From the NCBI GenBank assembly GCA_964036155.1, contig OZ038422.1, positions 43,795,201 through 43,859,200 of the forward strand: a stretch of DNA of 64,000 nt. The letters are read 5' to 3'. The notes under the pieces are model-generated. The model was not told the DNA's origin. It worked only from the letters and a program-made list of their open reading frames with translations, and did no database searches. A program made the translations under genes and the position numbers. Source of the stretch: Diploscapter coronatus (taxonomy: Eukaryota > Nematoda > Chromadorea > Rhabditida > Rhabditidae). The first letter of the stretch is position 1. The number at the start of each line of letters is the position of its first letter. This document shows positions 1 to 13,000 of the stretch, piece by piece.

Positions 1-2932
1 GCAGATCGGAACTCGCTTATCTTGATGAAATTTTGCAAGTCAGAATTTTCAAGGATGGGGATCACGATAGTAAAATCAAAATCCGTCAAATAGAGACCTG
101 AAACTATACGTTCCGAGTCATTTTCCACTCGTATTTTGTGAGAATTGAGTAAATCCTTTGTCAAAAATGTACGAAAATTTTAAAAATTGTGAATATAAGT
201 GAAGAATAAAGTATTTTCACTGATTTCCAGCTTCCAGTTTACTATTGAATATTTTTTGAATTTACCATCGCAATCTCCGTCATTGAAAACCCGTTTAATA
301 AATTTCGTCAAGTTTTATGAGTCCCGATCTGTGCACTTCCCTTGTCAGTTTTTCTATGAAATGACATTGCGACGGCTTCAGTAAAAACGTCGTCCAATTT
401 TGGGCTTAGAAAGTTATGAGAAAATCGCCAAAACTTCTCATGTCTTCAGAGCGATGTGCAGAAGCTGGCGAACTCGATCGCATCGATGAAGACAGCTGCG
501 GCCATCAAGGAACCTTCGGCCCCCAGTCTCAGTCAGAAGGCAGCTCCAGTTGTGTCGAACGGGGTCGGCAGTCCGCCTTCACCCATTCCTCAGGAGGAAT
601 TCCTTCCACCTGCCACAATTCAGCCTTCGCTCCAGGAGCAGGTCTTTTTTTTTTTTTTATTTATATTCTATAGATTAAACATGCATTTTTAATTCTAATC
701 TTAATTAGCGAGGAATGAACATACAATTCATTTCACTTGAAAATACCAATAGATTTTTAGAGTTTTATGGGAAATGGAAACTAAATGAAATTTTGAACTC
801 AAAGAGTGTTACTATTGTTTTCCTAAAATTTTTGAGGCTTGCAAACCCGCATTGTTTTCTTCTTTTCGAGAGGAAGAGAATAACGAGGGACTCAATAATA
901 TATAGAAAGGGTAACAAATGGAAAAGGGAAAATGTGCATCTTTTCAAATCTCTCAAAAAAATACTGACAAAGATATCTTGTAGGCTCTGAATAACTTCCA
1001 CTCGTTGACGAATGCGAATGCATTGGGAGGTCGCGAGGAGGACATTCCACTCGATGTGTCTCACAACTCGTACGAGCCTCCACTGCCTGCGCATGGTGAG
1101 GACCTTCAATTTACGCAGAGTGCATTTTTTTCGCTCTGCCTTTTTCCCTTTTCACTCTTTCCATTCCTTTTTAATATTTTTTTTTTTGAGAAATTAAACA
1201 AGGAGAAAAGGAGCGGTAAGTCAGGGGTAAAGAAGCAGCAGTGCACTCTCCGTAAATCTCGTGGCGACTTTTGTTGAAAGGAGAATTGAATTATTTCAAC
1301 TGATCTTCCAAAAACGTTCTTCAATTTTGACACGACTTCTATGACTTTCAGACGGCCATGGACACGGACACGGACACGGACACGACCACGACCACGGCCA
1401 CGGTCACTCGCATCAGCACGGACCCGAACAGGGACACGGTCATTCGCATGACAACGCCTACAGTTTCGGGGACGCGGGTCACGGCCACTCGCACTCCCAC
1501 GAGCAGCAGCCGCCTGTCCCTCCCATCCCGTCCTTCCCCACCTCCAACATGCCGCCACCCATGTCTCAGGTAGTATTCGAACTTATTCTTCACTCTCCTG
1601 GGCGAATGGAATTCAAAGAAGAAAAAAGAGGAAGGAGGAATGAGGAATGAGTTCTTCATTTTCAGGCTCAGCCTCCGCAGCAGCAATTCGCGCCTCCCCC
1701 GCCTGCGTCGTTCGCCTCGCCCGTCCCCCAGCAACAGCAGCAGCACTCCCACTCGTCCACGCCCGTTCAGCAGTTCCAGGTCTGACAATTCTTCAGTCCC
1801 CAAACCCAAACCAGACTTTTGCAACGTTCTCGAACCGCGCTTAACTGCAGGAAGCGAGATAGTGCACCATTTCGAGAGATAGAAAGAAGACATGCTTTTT
1901 CTCCCCCGAAAAGCTACACTTTCGTTTGCTTCAGTTAACCACGATTCAAAGCGTTGTGCAAGTCTGATCCAAAATTGTCTTTTTTTCAAAATCGAAAAAA
2001 AATTTCACCCCTCAATCAACTCAATAATCAAGTGCTTATTTCAGCATCCGCCAATGGGAGCTTTCGCGCCGCCGCCTCAGCAATTCCACCAACAGGTGCG
2101 TATTTTGAATGTCTGTCTGTGTGACTTCTTGAATAAGAAATTGATCTTAAGAACGTTTACTTGAATATGGGAATACTGAATGGTAATTCTCAAAACGATG
2201 AGCATGTTATAACTCGTATTTTGAGAGCGTGATCATTTGAATCAATATTATTTCTGTCGGGTTATTCAAGAACTATGTGCACTTGTGTCTTATTCGATAA
2301 ATCGTCGCGTCTATGAACCTTGTTTTGCAGGCTCCGCCCCCTGCGTCTATGAATGCGGCAGTGTCTCCGCCCAACGAGCCTGCTCCGCCTCCCTTCCCTG
2401 GCCACGTCTCTCCGCCTGCTGACGTCGTCGCTCCACAGCCCATCCACCTCGGTCAGCAGCAGCCTGGACAGCCTGCATTCCCCCAGCAGGTAGAAATCAG
2501 CAAAATGATTCACTCTGTTGAAATGAAGCAATGCTCTGCATATCAACGATCCCTTTCCAAATCAGTAGCCTCTGAATTGTCTGATTTGCAGGCCGGATTC
2601 CCTCCTGGACAGCAACCTTTCGCAGGCCCCGGCGGATTCCTCCCTCCCACTTCTGGACCGGCTCAGGTATATTCAAAAAGTGCAATTTGGCTAATTTTCT
2701 AGCCTCTGATATTTGTATTTTTTTGCCGAAGTTCTACCTATCTTTTTTCAATTGACTTTCGTTTCAGCCCCCATATCAACAATTCGGTGCTCCGCCCAGC
2801 TTCCCGCCTGCGGGCGTTCCTCCGTCCGGCTTTGGCGGTCCTCCTCCTCCCGGTGGACCTGGCGGAGCGAATCCCTTCGCGCGTCCCCCTGGCGCGGTTC
2901 CGTTCAGACAGTCCCCATTCCAGCAGCACTAG
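1..2932 (+). CDS. TFG-like ER-exit-site protein, 3' part (5' end outside window)
   Basis: Exons seen: about 5-38, 450-641, 984-1095, 1352-1569, 1666-1779, 2045-2095, 2331-2489, 2592-2666 and 2768-2932 (TAG). All phases agree. The first two exons join as SELAYLDEILQ then SDVQKLANSIASM, a short coiled coil placed like the one after the PB1 domain of TFG (human RRELIELRNKVNRLLDSL). The rest is low-complexity Pro/Gln/Ala, ending NPFARPPGAVPFRQ, close to the human TFG end (NPYARNRPPFGQ). TFG scaffolds COPII carriers at ER exit sites. Exon 1352-1569 encodes a Gly-His/Asp-His run not known in human TFG. The PB1 domain and start codon lie upstream of the window. Another Pro/Gln-rich scaffold remains possible, because the identity rests on the coil and the C-terminal motif. 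Confidence 0.6.
1352..1500 (+). repeat. His-rich tandem coding repeat
   Basis: A GGACAC/GACCAC hexamer-like repeat encodes alternating Gly-His and Asp-His, and then further GHSH blocks. It lies inside an exon of the TFG-like gene and stays in frame. Confidence 0.8.
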
Positions 2933-3925
2933 AGACCATCACATCACCACACCCCCGTCCGCGGGTTTTCAGAGTGAATGTCTAGGCCACTAAGCCCCAG
3001 CCACTCGACTCGCCACATTCAATCTCTCCGTCTCTTTCGAAACATTTGATTTGAATATAGTATAAATGGAGTTTGTGATTTACATCTTCTAGTTGGATAA
3101 ATTCTTATTTCAAACTTTCCCCCTTGGGTGCAAGTATTCGGCTATTTGTAGGGATGGCTAAAAGTGGCACAATTACTCTTACAAATAGCCCAATAGCAAT
3201 TCTGATTTTTTTCTGACCTGACTTCTTTCGCCCATTTTTTCTAGTTCTGTTTTTATCACTTTTCTTTTTTCTAATCTAAATCATTTCTTCTTCACGAATT
3301 TTTATCTTATTTTTCAAAATATCTTCTCGGTTCTGAGTCTATTTTTATTCGTCTGAAACAGAATATATCTAACTTATTTTCCCTAGCCATTTCCGTAGTT
3401 GATTATTTATTGGTTTTGATTTGCTTGTATTGGATGGATAGGTGAACGTTAAAGGAATAGGAAGATGAATGAAGGGTTTGAGATTTTATCCGAATTTGAT
3501 AGATATTTGAAGCAACGCCTCTTGTTCTTTTCGTCAATTACTAGGGAAGAAATGTTCGAGAATTTGCTGCAATTACAAGAGACTTTGAGTCAGTATGTTT
3601 TTAACTGATTTCTGATGGCAGATGATCATCATACAGATATATTTTATCGTTTTACCCCTGAACTGATTTGTTTGAAAATAAAATTTTATCTTTGAAGATT
3701 TGCACTGAACTCCTCCCCCAATCGATCGATTGCCCTTGGATCGAGCATTTTGTTATCTTTCCTTCTTTCCTCCCGTCTCCCTTTTCCCTTTACCCTTTAC
3801 AATTTACAACTTTGTTGACTTTTCGTTTTGCACGGGGAATAACTGCGATTCCCTCAATTTGCCATATGATTTGTTCGAGTCATTCTAATTTTGCACGATT
3901 CAGAGCCGATGCCTCAATCGTCAAG
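2933..3925 (+). other. 3' UTR of TFG-like gene and upstream region of the next gene
   Basis: No coding exon is seen here. The stretch is AT-rich and contains an 11-bp inverted repeat (GGCTATTTGTA at 3140-3150, TACAAATAGCC at 3180-3190). An AATAAA-type signal at about 3675 could belong to either gene. A splice-type acceptor, CAG at 3901-3903, precedes the next start codon. Confidence 0.5.
3901..3903 (+). promoter_or_regulatory. candidate trans-splice (SL) acceptor for the PLB-like gene
   Basis: CAG follows a pyrimidine-containing tract and lies 22 nt before the chosen ATG at 3926. An out-of-frame ATG at 3909 would open a 24-codon upstream frame overlapping the true start. It could also be the acceptor of a 5' UTR intron. 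Confidence 0.4.
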
Positions 3926-6900
3926 ATGGTCAGCCTCTCCAAGCAGCTCATTCTGTTCTGTCTCTCCACTCTCTTCTTTCTGAATCTACTGCTTGCTGAG
4001 GCCAAATCACCTCAAGTCGATGGTAACGAATGGAGGGGTACGTTTTTTCTCGATGCAGCAAAGTCATTTGATATTCTATTTTGCCTTGGGAGGCTGAAAG
4101 TTCTTATTTTCAATAATTTTCACTTCTGCACAATTGAAGTGCACAGAAAGCAAAGCTTCACCAATTGAGATTTGATTGATGTCAGATTCATTTAGATTAT
4201 TGTGAACTCTTCAGGAAAGTATCTTGGAGATGTCGAAGTCGATTATTACGAGAGAGAAAAGAAAACAGGCAAATCCGGACGAAAGGGGCCTAGTTTGAAG
4301 CAGTTCGTTGACAGGAAACTGGGTGATGATGATAAACGGAGCGACGAGGATGAAGAGTCAGGCAAGATTCTCTTTCCAAATATTTTCTTCAGTCTCTTGT
4401 AAAATTCATCAACGTTTAGGGTTAGAAAGCGTAGAGAAAATAAAAATGCTGACGAAGTTTACGAATCTTGGTTGTGTTTTGTTGGTGAATTATATAAGAG
4501 GATTTTTCCCTTATTTATCTTCAATGAAATGCAATTTAAATATTAAATTCTGATGATTTGAATTTTCTGATTTTTTGAGCTTCTGAATGTGAAATTTCTC
4601 CACGAAATGGAACAATGGACATATTTGCAGAAGACGACCCCGAAGACAACGATAAGGAGGACGAGAGCGACGTGTCGGAGGAGCGGTCGATCGACGTGGC
4701 CGGTGGCGATTCCGTGGACGCCCTGCTCAAAGTCAACACTGCCAACGAGGTCTCCAGTCAACAGCTGCCCCAGCTGCCCTCCGTCATCATCGACAACTCG
4801 TTCAATAATCGGTATGAGATTAGCACTTTTGTGAAGCAAACCCGCCACATGAGATTATCCTTTTCAAGTCTATTTCGGAAATTATTAAAATCATATCGTT
4901 GAAATTAGACTATTTTTGGCTATGGCTCATGTGTCGATAACTCGCAGTCTATAAAAAGTATTATTGAAATTTGATTTTGAGGAAAACATTTTCCTGTCCC
5001 CGAATCAAGACAGACCTCAAGACAGGCACATCGATTGGAGATCTGAGTCCGGAAGACATCGGGATTATCGCTGCGATGGGTGGAGCTCTTGCGGTCGGTT
5101 GCTGCATTTTATTTATCCTGTTTTTCAAGACATTTTATCCATTTCTGAAGAAAATATTCTTCCTAGTTGAATGCAATTTGTACAACAGGGCAGGAGACAG
5201 CTCGTACCCAAAAATACTAGTCTCCCCGAACATATTTCATACAAACACATTCCAATTTGTGTTATAAACGGCCTCCAACCTTTATAATGCAGTAATTCGA
5301 ATGAATGAATTGTGATTTTTAGACAGGAATTGGGTTGTGGCCCACAGCAGACATTGAATTCCGCGGTGCTTCGTTTCCGATTGGAGGAGACGCCACAATC
5401 GACGGCCTGGTTACTGTGCCTAGTAAGCTTTCAACCTGTTTGTTCCCCTAATTCATAGAGATATTTTAACTTTAACAACATTGCTGACTTCATTTTTTAG
5501 AATGTACAAGTCATTTTTACATGGAAGAGTATCCTTCTTTCTTCATAAATTGTGCAATCCTTTTTAAATGGAGGGGTGCCATCTGTGCCAGCGACGTGCG
5601 GAATGACATTTTGAGATTTTCGGAACACGGAATGCAGAACGAAATGTTCCGCACGTCTTTCTGATCTGTGCAGCATAATTTGAGTTATTATTTTTTATAT
5701 GAAAACCTCTTTGCAGACATTCTTCGCGAGTTCAACCCCCGTCTGCTGGGAGTGAGTCACGGAATGGGGACGAGAGAGCAGTTGCCCGAGCACCAGCTCA
5801 ATGTTGCTCAGGCAGATGCCAGGACGGACGACTTGCCCGATCAAGTAAGGCAATTTGGCTTTTTCCATGAAGTTTCTTAATAATTGAGGCAAAAGAACTC
5901 GTGAGAAGACTGAAGAAGCTGCGAGACGTGGACTACACGAATGAATGGGTCATGGTCATTGTTACTATCGGTACTGAAGAGGTCGGTTATTTTCTCCTAG
6001 TTTTTTTTTCATATTTTCTTGAATGGAAAAAGGCACACGAATACGGTAACATTTGTTCAAAATTCTTCTGAAGACACTTGTTCAATGTTCAGCTTTGTCT
6101 GCAATGTCGCGAGCCGAATTACAATGCCCTGGAGCGAGCGGTCGATATCCTGAATGTAGGCATTCCGAAAGCCCTCCTCGTTTTCCTCGGCCCGCTTTAT
6201 GTCTCCTATTCGCACAATCAGACTATGAATGTACTCAAGTAAGTAGAGTTTCTTCCTTTGTTTTTATAGATATCTGTATTCGAGTTGCAAACAGCAAAAA
6301 TAATTTACTCCCAGACCAAAGATGGATCGGCGTTAGCACTCTTTGTACATTTGAATCTTTTTCCAGAGATCGTTGCGATTGTCTGAAGAAAGAGTCCGAC
6401 GATTTCATGAAGGATCTGGAGAATTCGTGGAGAGATGCTTTTAACGACTTGCAGGCCTATGTTGATGAGACTGATTACAAGGTAGAGTTTCGCAAACCTT
6501 ATAAACTAGCTTTTTAAAATACGAATTGTTCAGAAAAGCAGTAAATTAGAAAATTTTGAAATGTACAATGGAAAATTGCATTGATAATGAAGAAAACTAT
6601 GAATCCTCGAGAAAATGATCATCTTTACCAGTTTTCAAAAACTATCCAATCATTCCAAATAATCATCTCTAAACGGTGATTTTTCTTAGAAGCTTTACAA
6701 AGATTCTAAAGATTGTTTACTTTTTGAATAATATGTGATTCTTCAGCGTGTCACTTTCGGAATGATATCGATTCCGTTCCTCACGATCACTTCGAGATAC
6801 CCAAATTCCCTGTTCATCAAGAAACGGGGATTTCTTCTGAATCGAAGAGGTTTGAACGAAACAAAATAAAGAGGCTATTTGATTGCTTAGGTCACAATTA

Positions 6901-8759
6901 CGCGACAAAATGGTTGTGGAATCGAGTGATTGCAGGCGATAAGTACAATTTGAGTTCAGCTATTCTCTCACAGGACACCTATTTCTGTCCCTCTACGGTA
7001 TGCTCAATCATTACTGTCTTATGTTTTTTTTTAATAAACAGCAACGCGCAAAGGGAGGAAAGAGCAAGAAATTGATTAATCGTAATCCTTTGGATATCGA
7101 TTTGTTTTAAAATTTTAATTTTGAATTTTTTTCGGAATTTTTTTAATTAGAATCAAAAATGGTATGTTTATGGGATTTTAGTGCTCTACAATGGAGATTC
7201 ATAAATTAAAGTCGTTGTTTCCTGTTGTTAAGGAGCATGATATTGGGTCATTCTAATTTTTCCCTAATGATTGGTTAAAAATATTCTATTATGCCATTAT
7301 CTCTGCGTCTCTGAAAACATATAATTTGATCAAATTAGAAAAGATTAAAACACAAATCGTTAAAATTTCTAGGTTATGCGAAAATTTCGTCTCAAAATTA
7401 TTGTTTGAAAAGATTAATTTTCAGGGTTGTCCATATTTTCGCACAAGCGCCAATGCAAAAGGCTGCCAACTGCTGAGTTTGTCTGAAGCGAAGGAGAAGG
7501 AGTTGGCTCTCGGAGATGGAAAAGTCATCAAAATGGTAGGCATTTTTAAATCTTTTCTATTTCAATGTTTTGTATCATTCTGAGAGAATTACTATTCAGG
7601 AAATGTGTCAGAAGTATTCATGAAAATGGTAAACACGCGCAATGTGGTGTTGTAAATTTATTGTAGTTTTCTTCTGCACTTGATGTTGTGATGATATAGT
7701 CCAATTGTATTTTTCAAATATTGAATGTCAGGATTTAAACAAGTTTCTTTTTATTCATGGCCAGAATTTCGAAACTTGGAACTGGAACTAAACTCGCTAA
7801 CGAGTATATAGTTAAGTTCGAATTCTAAAATTTTCGGCCTTCCGAAATTCATGCTTATGATTTGCGACTTATAGACTGAGGTGTGATAATTTTGAAATGT
7901 ACTTATTAATTCCAGCCCCGTCGTTCTCGACAACGTCTCTACACCATCGCAGGAGTGATCGTGGCGTTTTCCCTTTTCATGGTCTGTGTTCTCGGAACTT
8001 TTTTCTATCAGAAGAGCAAAAATGTAAGAGCCTCTCGCAATTCCCTTAAAAATAACTGAAATTCAGGGAACTCGAGGTCGTTTTGAAGTAACCCCAGAAG
8101 TGCATCCCGTGGAAATCGAAATTAATAAGGTTCGCGAATACGTTGAATTGTCTTTTCTATCGTCACTGAAGTGAATATAGACCGAAGATTTGAAAGCTAT
8201 CCCAATAGTAAAACTCTAACCTGAATAATAACTGCAATCGTGCAAACTAAATCATAACTCTATTTAAAGGAAATCATTATCACAGAAAATGCGTGAAAAA
8301 GGTATTCGACGAAATAGTTTACTCGTAATTAGCACTAATTATCGAATGGAAACAGTAAGAAAATTGAACTAAAGCGAAAATTCCGTTTGAATAGCGATTT
8401 TCAATGCAAGCTGCGACGCGAGAGAAAAGCGTACTTTCCGCAAGTCACAGATGCAGAATGGCACATGCAAGATTCATCTCGGGGACAATGGAGAGTAGTG
8501 ACAGTTCAGATCAAAACATAAAAAGGTGCATTATGACCTGACAATGGGGCTTCTAATTCACAAATGAATTCGATTTGTTCAGGAAGAAGAGCGTCAGAAC
8601 CTTTTGTTGGCAAGTCGAGCGAATAGCACAGATGAGAAGACCTCCCTGTGCGTGGCCCCTGCTCCGATAAGCAGGCACAATACATTCAGGATTACGGTAA
8701 CTGACGAGTCCGGTCAATCGCCCAAGACGCAGAGGGCTTGGACTAGTCTCGGAGTGTAA
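3926..8759 (+). CDS. phospholipase B-like type I membrane protein, predicted catalytically dead
   Basis: Exons: 3926-4037, 4215-4361, 4631-4811, 5048-5097, 5327-5422, 5717-5844, 5889-5981, 6093-6238, 6367-6481, 6747-6849, 6891-6997, 7425-7535, 7916-8023, 8067-8129, 8583-8759; 578 residues. Order: signal peptide (1-26), acidic linker, SGNH-hydrolase domain of the phospholipase B1 type (about 147-450), one membrane helix (about 471-493), cytoplasmic tail. Family landmarks are NILREFNP, FRGASFPIGGD and CPYFRTSANAKGC. Active PLB1 repeats have GDS, GGND and DCFH. Here these positions read GGA (158-160), GTEE (266-269) and KRGF (382-385), so Ser, Asn, Asp and His are all gone. Human PLB1 has four tandem repeats; this protein has one. 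Intron 2 must use a GC donor to keep frame. The acceptor at 5048 (GAG) is the weakest junction. I infer a binding or structural role. Confidence 0.85.
5593..5657. repeat. 11-bp inverted repeat in an intron
   Basis: GACGTGCGGAA (5593-5603) and TTCCGCACGTC (5647-5657) are perfect inverted copies about 43 nt apart in an intron of the PLB-like gene. They can form a hairpin or may be a small foldback remnant. Confidence 0.7.
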
Positions 8760-10083
8760 ACACGTGTATGAATTAATGCTATTGTCTTTACTTACTTAAG
8801 TTTGTTTCTTATGAATTCAAAACGAAATTTCGTACAATTAGTCTTTAGGATGCAAAGATTTCCATATGCTATGGAAACACTCGTTTTTCAATGAATAGAT
8901 GAAATTTCGAGTTGAATGGGAATTATTCTCGCACAAACCGATTCATTCAGCCATGACAATTTTGTCGATAAATATACACATCTGTAAAGAATCATATAGA
9001 ATCTGAGTAAATCTAAGCCATCTCGAGTCAGCTTTAATTTCCTCGTCATTTTTATTCAATTATCATTTCAAATTTAGCAGCATTTCCATGGCTTCTCTAT
9101 TATTTGTATGGAGATTTTACCTCTAGAATCTTGTGAACATGTCTACCTGTGATAGAAAATTTACTAATTTTTTGTGAAACCTAAATTAACTTTCCTCTTT
9201 TCATTTCATATCATATACATGATAATCCAAATTTAGATGATAGTTCATTTTATGAACGGAATAAACAATGGATTACACAAAAGGATAATTGCAACTGTTA
9301 ATGTTTTAATTTAGGCTCTAGATACTTACAGCATTATACTTTAAGCTTGGAAATTAATTCTAAATTCTACAAATTAAACATATTAAGATTAGTATTACTA
9401 TGTCTCTAAACTAGAATCTAGCATAAATAAATCGGGAATAACTGATACATAAAGCATGGAAGAAGCTTGAGACTTTTCGACCTGAAGGTAATGAATCCGA
9501 AAAATATTCGTAGATCAAAATTTTCCAAGCTAAATGTAAATGTCGAACGTCAAATATAATGAGATTAATAATGAAAAACCAGTCGATTTGCATCAAATGT
9601 ACTTCGAGACGGAGGTGGATCGATCGTTCACTTCCAAATGGCGCGTAGTAAACGAGGGATAAATTTACGAATCTCAGATTTGGATATTTATCCCTCGTTT
9701 GGATTTCTTAAAAAATAAACAAATAATACATAGATGATTAAATCAACAAAGAACAATTACATGTAAGATATTTTCAAGTGCACGAACAAATATAAATACA
9801 GACAAATTGGAAAATGAAACCTCTCACGCACAAATAGAATACCTCGACACAAAATGGAAATGGTGAATAAATTGGATGGGGAAGTAGACAGAAATAGTGA
9901 GTGAATAGATTGTACATGGTGAAGAGAACGGATGAAGTGAGGAGGACAATGGAAAGAAGTCAGGAATAGGCACACGGAAGGATAATTGGCATTGTTGGAG
10001 AATGGAGAAATAGTGAATGATAAGAGGATAGGAGGACATTTTCCCACCATTTCTTCAACTGATTGTGCAGTGGAGGAGACGAT
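8760..10083. other. intergenic, between convergent genes
   Basis: This stretch holds the 3' ends of the PLB-like gene (+) and the Argonaute gene (-). No coding exon is seen. A strong hairpin lies at 9650-9700. Confidence 0.6.
9650..9700. repeat. near-continuous hairpin
   Basis: AAACGAGGGATAAAT (9650-9664) and ATTTATCCCTCGTTT (9686-9700) are perfect 15-bp inverted copies. Inside them AATCT and AGATT also pair, so almost the whole 51 nt can fold. It could be a 3' UTR structure, a small MITE, or a miRNA-like precursor on the short side. Confidence 0.75.
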
Positions 10084-13000
10084 TCAAAGGAAGACCATTC
10101 CATTGATGTCGGGATGGTGGTGGATCTGCCTGGTGATCCGCTCGTACTCGGCAGCACTCTCCAGGTTCATGATGCCTCGGTTGCAGCCCAACCGAGAGGC
10201 AGCCACCAAGTACTCCTTCGCTCGTTTTGCCGCGTGCTGAAAGACGATAATAGTTAGAGAAGCCTAGTATCTTAGAGCTATTTGGGAACCGCGAAACATC
10301 AAAACACGAGGTATAGGCAAAGTAGTGAAGGAAAAGATGGAATGAAGTACCTTTTCCAACACTTGTTTAAAATATGTTTCATGTTTTAACGCCACAATTT
10401 CCCGTATTTCAATGAACACTTACATGGGCATAGAATATGGGGCCTGGAATGGAGATGGACCTCATGCAGCGGACGTAGTTATAGGAAAGAGCGTGGGTGA
10501 TGGTCTGAAACAAAGCCAGATTTAATTAGGGAAGGTAGCATAATTGACATTAAACCAATTTTATTATTCAGTGGTGTTGTTGTGAGCGTCTGACTACCTG
10601 ATGAAAAAGCGTATTTTTAAAGTTCGAATGAATCATCATTTCGCAAATACACACATGCACTTTATTTGATAGCACTTCTAATGGAAAGGATAGGAAGTTG
10701 TCATAAGATAATTTGCATGTGTGCACTCGCCAAATGATCATTCATTAAAACGTTTAAAATTCGATATTCCTCATATTCATCAGGTAGTCGAATCGACATA
10801 ATAAATTTCAACTGGATATGAAAAGAGGGCATTCATATAAAACTATTTAATCGTATTTTTCTCTCGTGATAATTTTGATCACTTATTATAAAAAGTGGTA
10901 TTCATAGTCAACTCTATGTGTTCAATTTTCTTGATTTTATGCATTTTTAAACTATTCATAAATAATAATAATAATGAAAAGTGGCATACAGGCCAGAAAG
11001 CGGGAGAGGGCTGCCACTCGTCCCAGAGGACGTAGTAGTGAGTGGGACGGGAAGTGCCGACGGCCGAATGCTGGGAGAGCAGGAAGAAGTCGTAGTAGTC
11101 GTTGGTCGTCACGTCCGACTCCACGAGGGTGCCGGGGCGGAGATTCCCGGATCTGCAGCCAATCAACCAATTCAACTCGCTTTGCATTATTCATAAGAAA
11201 TGATATCCATTATTGTAAATCAAAAACTCTCCTTTCTCCACCAGAAATGTTCAAATTATTTAGAGATAGAAAAAAAACAAGTGTAAAAGAGAAAAGTTGA
11301 AATGGCATGAAATGCTTCATCACTTCTCTACATTAATTCATGCAAATTTTTGTGATGGTTGTTTCAGTTTTCATCTGATTGCAGAATGTCTCATGTAAAA
11401 GCCGCACTGGTTAAATTTTATGCATCAATACAGATAGAATTAGAGGTAGGGCAAGTAGGAACTGCTTGGTCTCAAAATGTTGCACATTTCGCAGATCTTT
11501 TCTAGAAAAATACTCTATCGAGTCCTATCCATATACCTATTCGAATTTTGGATGTATACAGCTTTTACAAGAAGCCATTGCAAATGTTTAGAATTGCTGA
11601 TAGACTCTGATTGTACTTACGCGAGGGAGTCCTCTTTGGAGTTGGGGAATAAGTGGGTGTGGTGTCGTTTTGTGGCGACGATGTAAGTTAGGGTCGGCTT
11701 GAATTCCTCCGAGATCTTCGAACAGGCCCTCATTATCCCTGCCTGCAAATTGTTAGTTAGTGCCTCGTTTTAAGATAATTTCAGATACCTTCTCCTCGAA
11801 GAGGATCCTCTTGAATTCGGTCTCCGAGATGCCATCTCGATAGACCACCAAATGGTTGGGGTAGGAGCCGGTCTTCTGGAAAGTGATTTTCATTTGGTGC
11901 TCTTCGATAAATTATGATACCGTAAAGCCTCCATTTTAAGCCCCCCACTTCCAAAATTCTCGAACTACCCAATACCCATCTCAGCTCATCTTGTAAAGCG
12001 CTTCTGTGCAATCTTTAGAGCATATTTACTTTTTATTCGAAATTTCTACGATCATCAGATCAAAAGTTTAACGATTGAAGTTTTCGATTTTTCCGAAAAT
12101 TGAACTTCTGAAAATAGAAGCCCATGGGCTCCTATTAGAGGTTTTATGATAGTTCAAACCTCACTTTCATTTTGCCATAACACAGTCACTTTCTTGAATT
12201 TTAAAATTCAGCAATTTCTATCTTTCATCTGTTTTGTATCAACAATTCTAACCAGAAACGATAAGTCGCTTTCCAAATAAAACACAATTATTTTATAGCT
12301 CAGTTCGTTTTCTTCCAAAAGTAAACAGCTCAGTGCTTACCCTCTCGAAGTCCCTGATTCTCTCGCAGACGATTTCATCCAAGTGCACGATCTGCTCCTC
12401 GCCCACTCTCTGCAAGTGGCTGTTCGTTCCGAATCTGAACATTTTGAAAATATGAAAAGATAATGAAAGATTTTTGAATAGAAATATGCCAAGTTTTCAC
12501 TGCACCTCATTACAAAATTCCATGTCATTTTGAAAACGCAGCTTTTAGAAGACATCTTTCTCTAAATAAAACTCACTTGGTCATTTGGACGTCGAGATTT
12601 CCGACGACGGAAGCCACAGAGAGCGTGTCGATGCCCTCCTTGATCCTCTGGTCGGCAGAGGGGTGCGTCACATCCACGGACAGCATCAGGGTGGGGTCCT
12701 TCGCGTCCGTCAGTTTCGCCCAGTTCTTGTGATTCTCCGGGTCAACGCTGAAACAAAATTAACTTTTGATGAACTGCTTTGGAAAATGATGTGGATAAAT
12801 TATGGTTTTTATTAGTCGAGTTGCAGAAACTTCGCTTCTGATTCAAACTTCAAGAGCTTCAGATTATTGAAGTAAAGTTGAAGCTACAAAATATCGTAAT
12901 TTCTAACGTCCTGATTTATCAGAATCGAGTATCTTCGAAAGATGCCATTTTTTCACTCTACAAAACTATGTGGAGGACTTACTGGAAGAGACTGACTCCC

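Noticed and set aside
1106..1989. Two long minus-strand frames opposite the TFG-like exons
   Set aside because: Mirror translation of the repetitive GC-rich exons. The plus-strand model has consistent splice phases.
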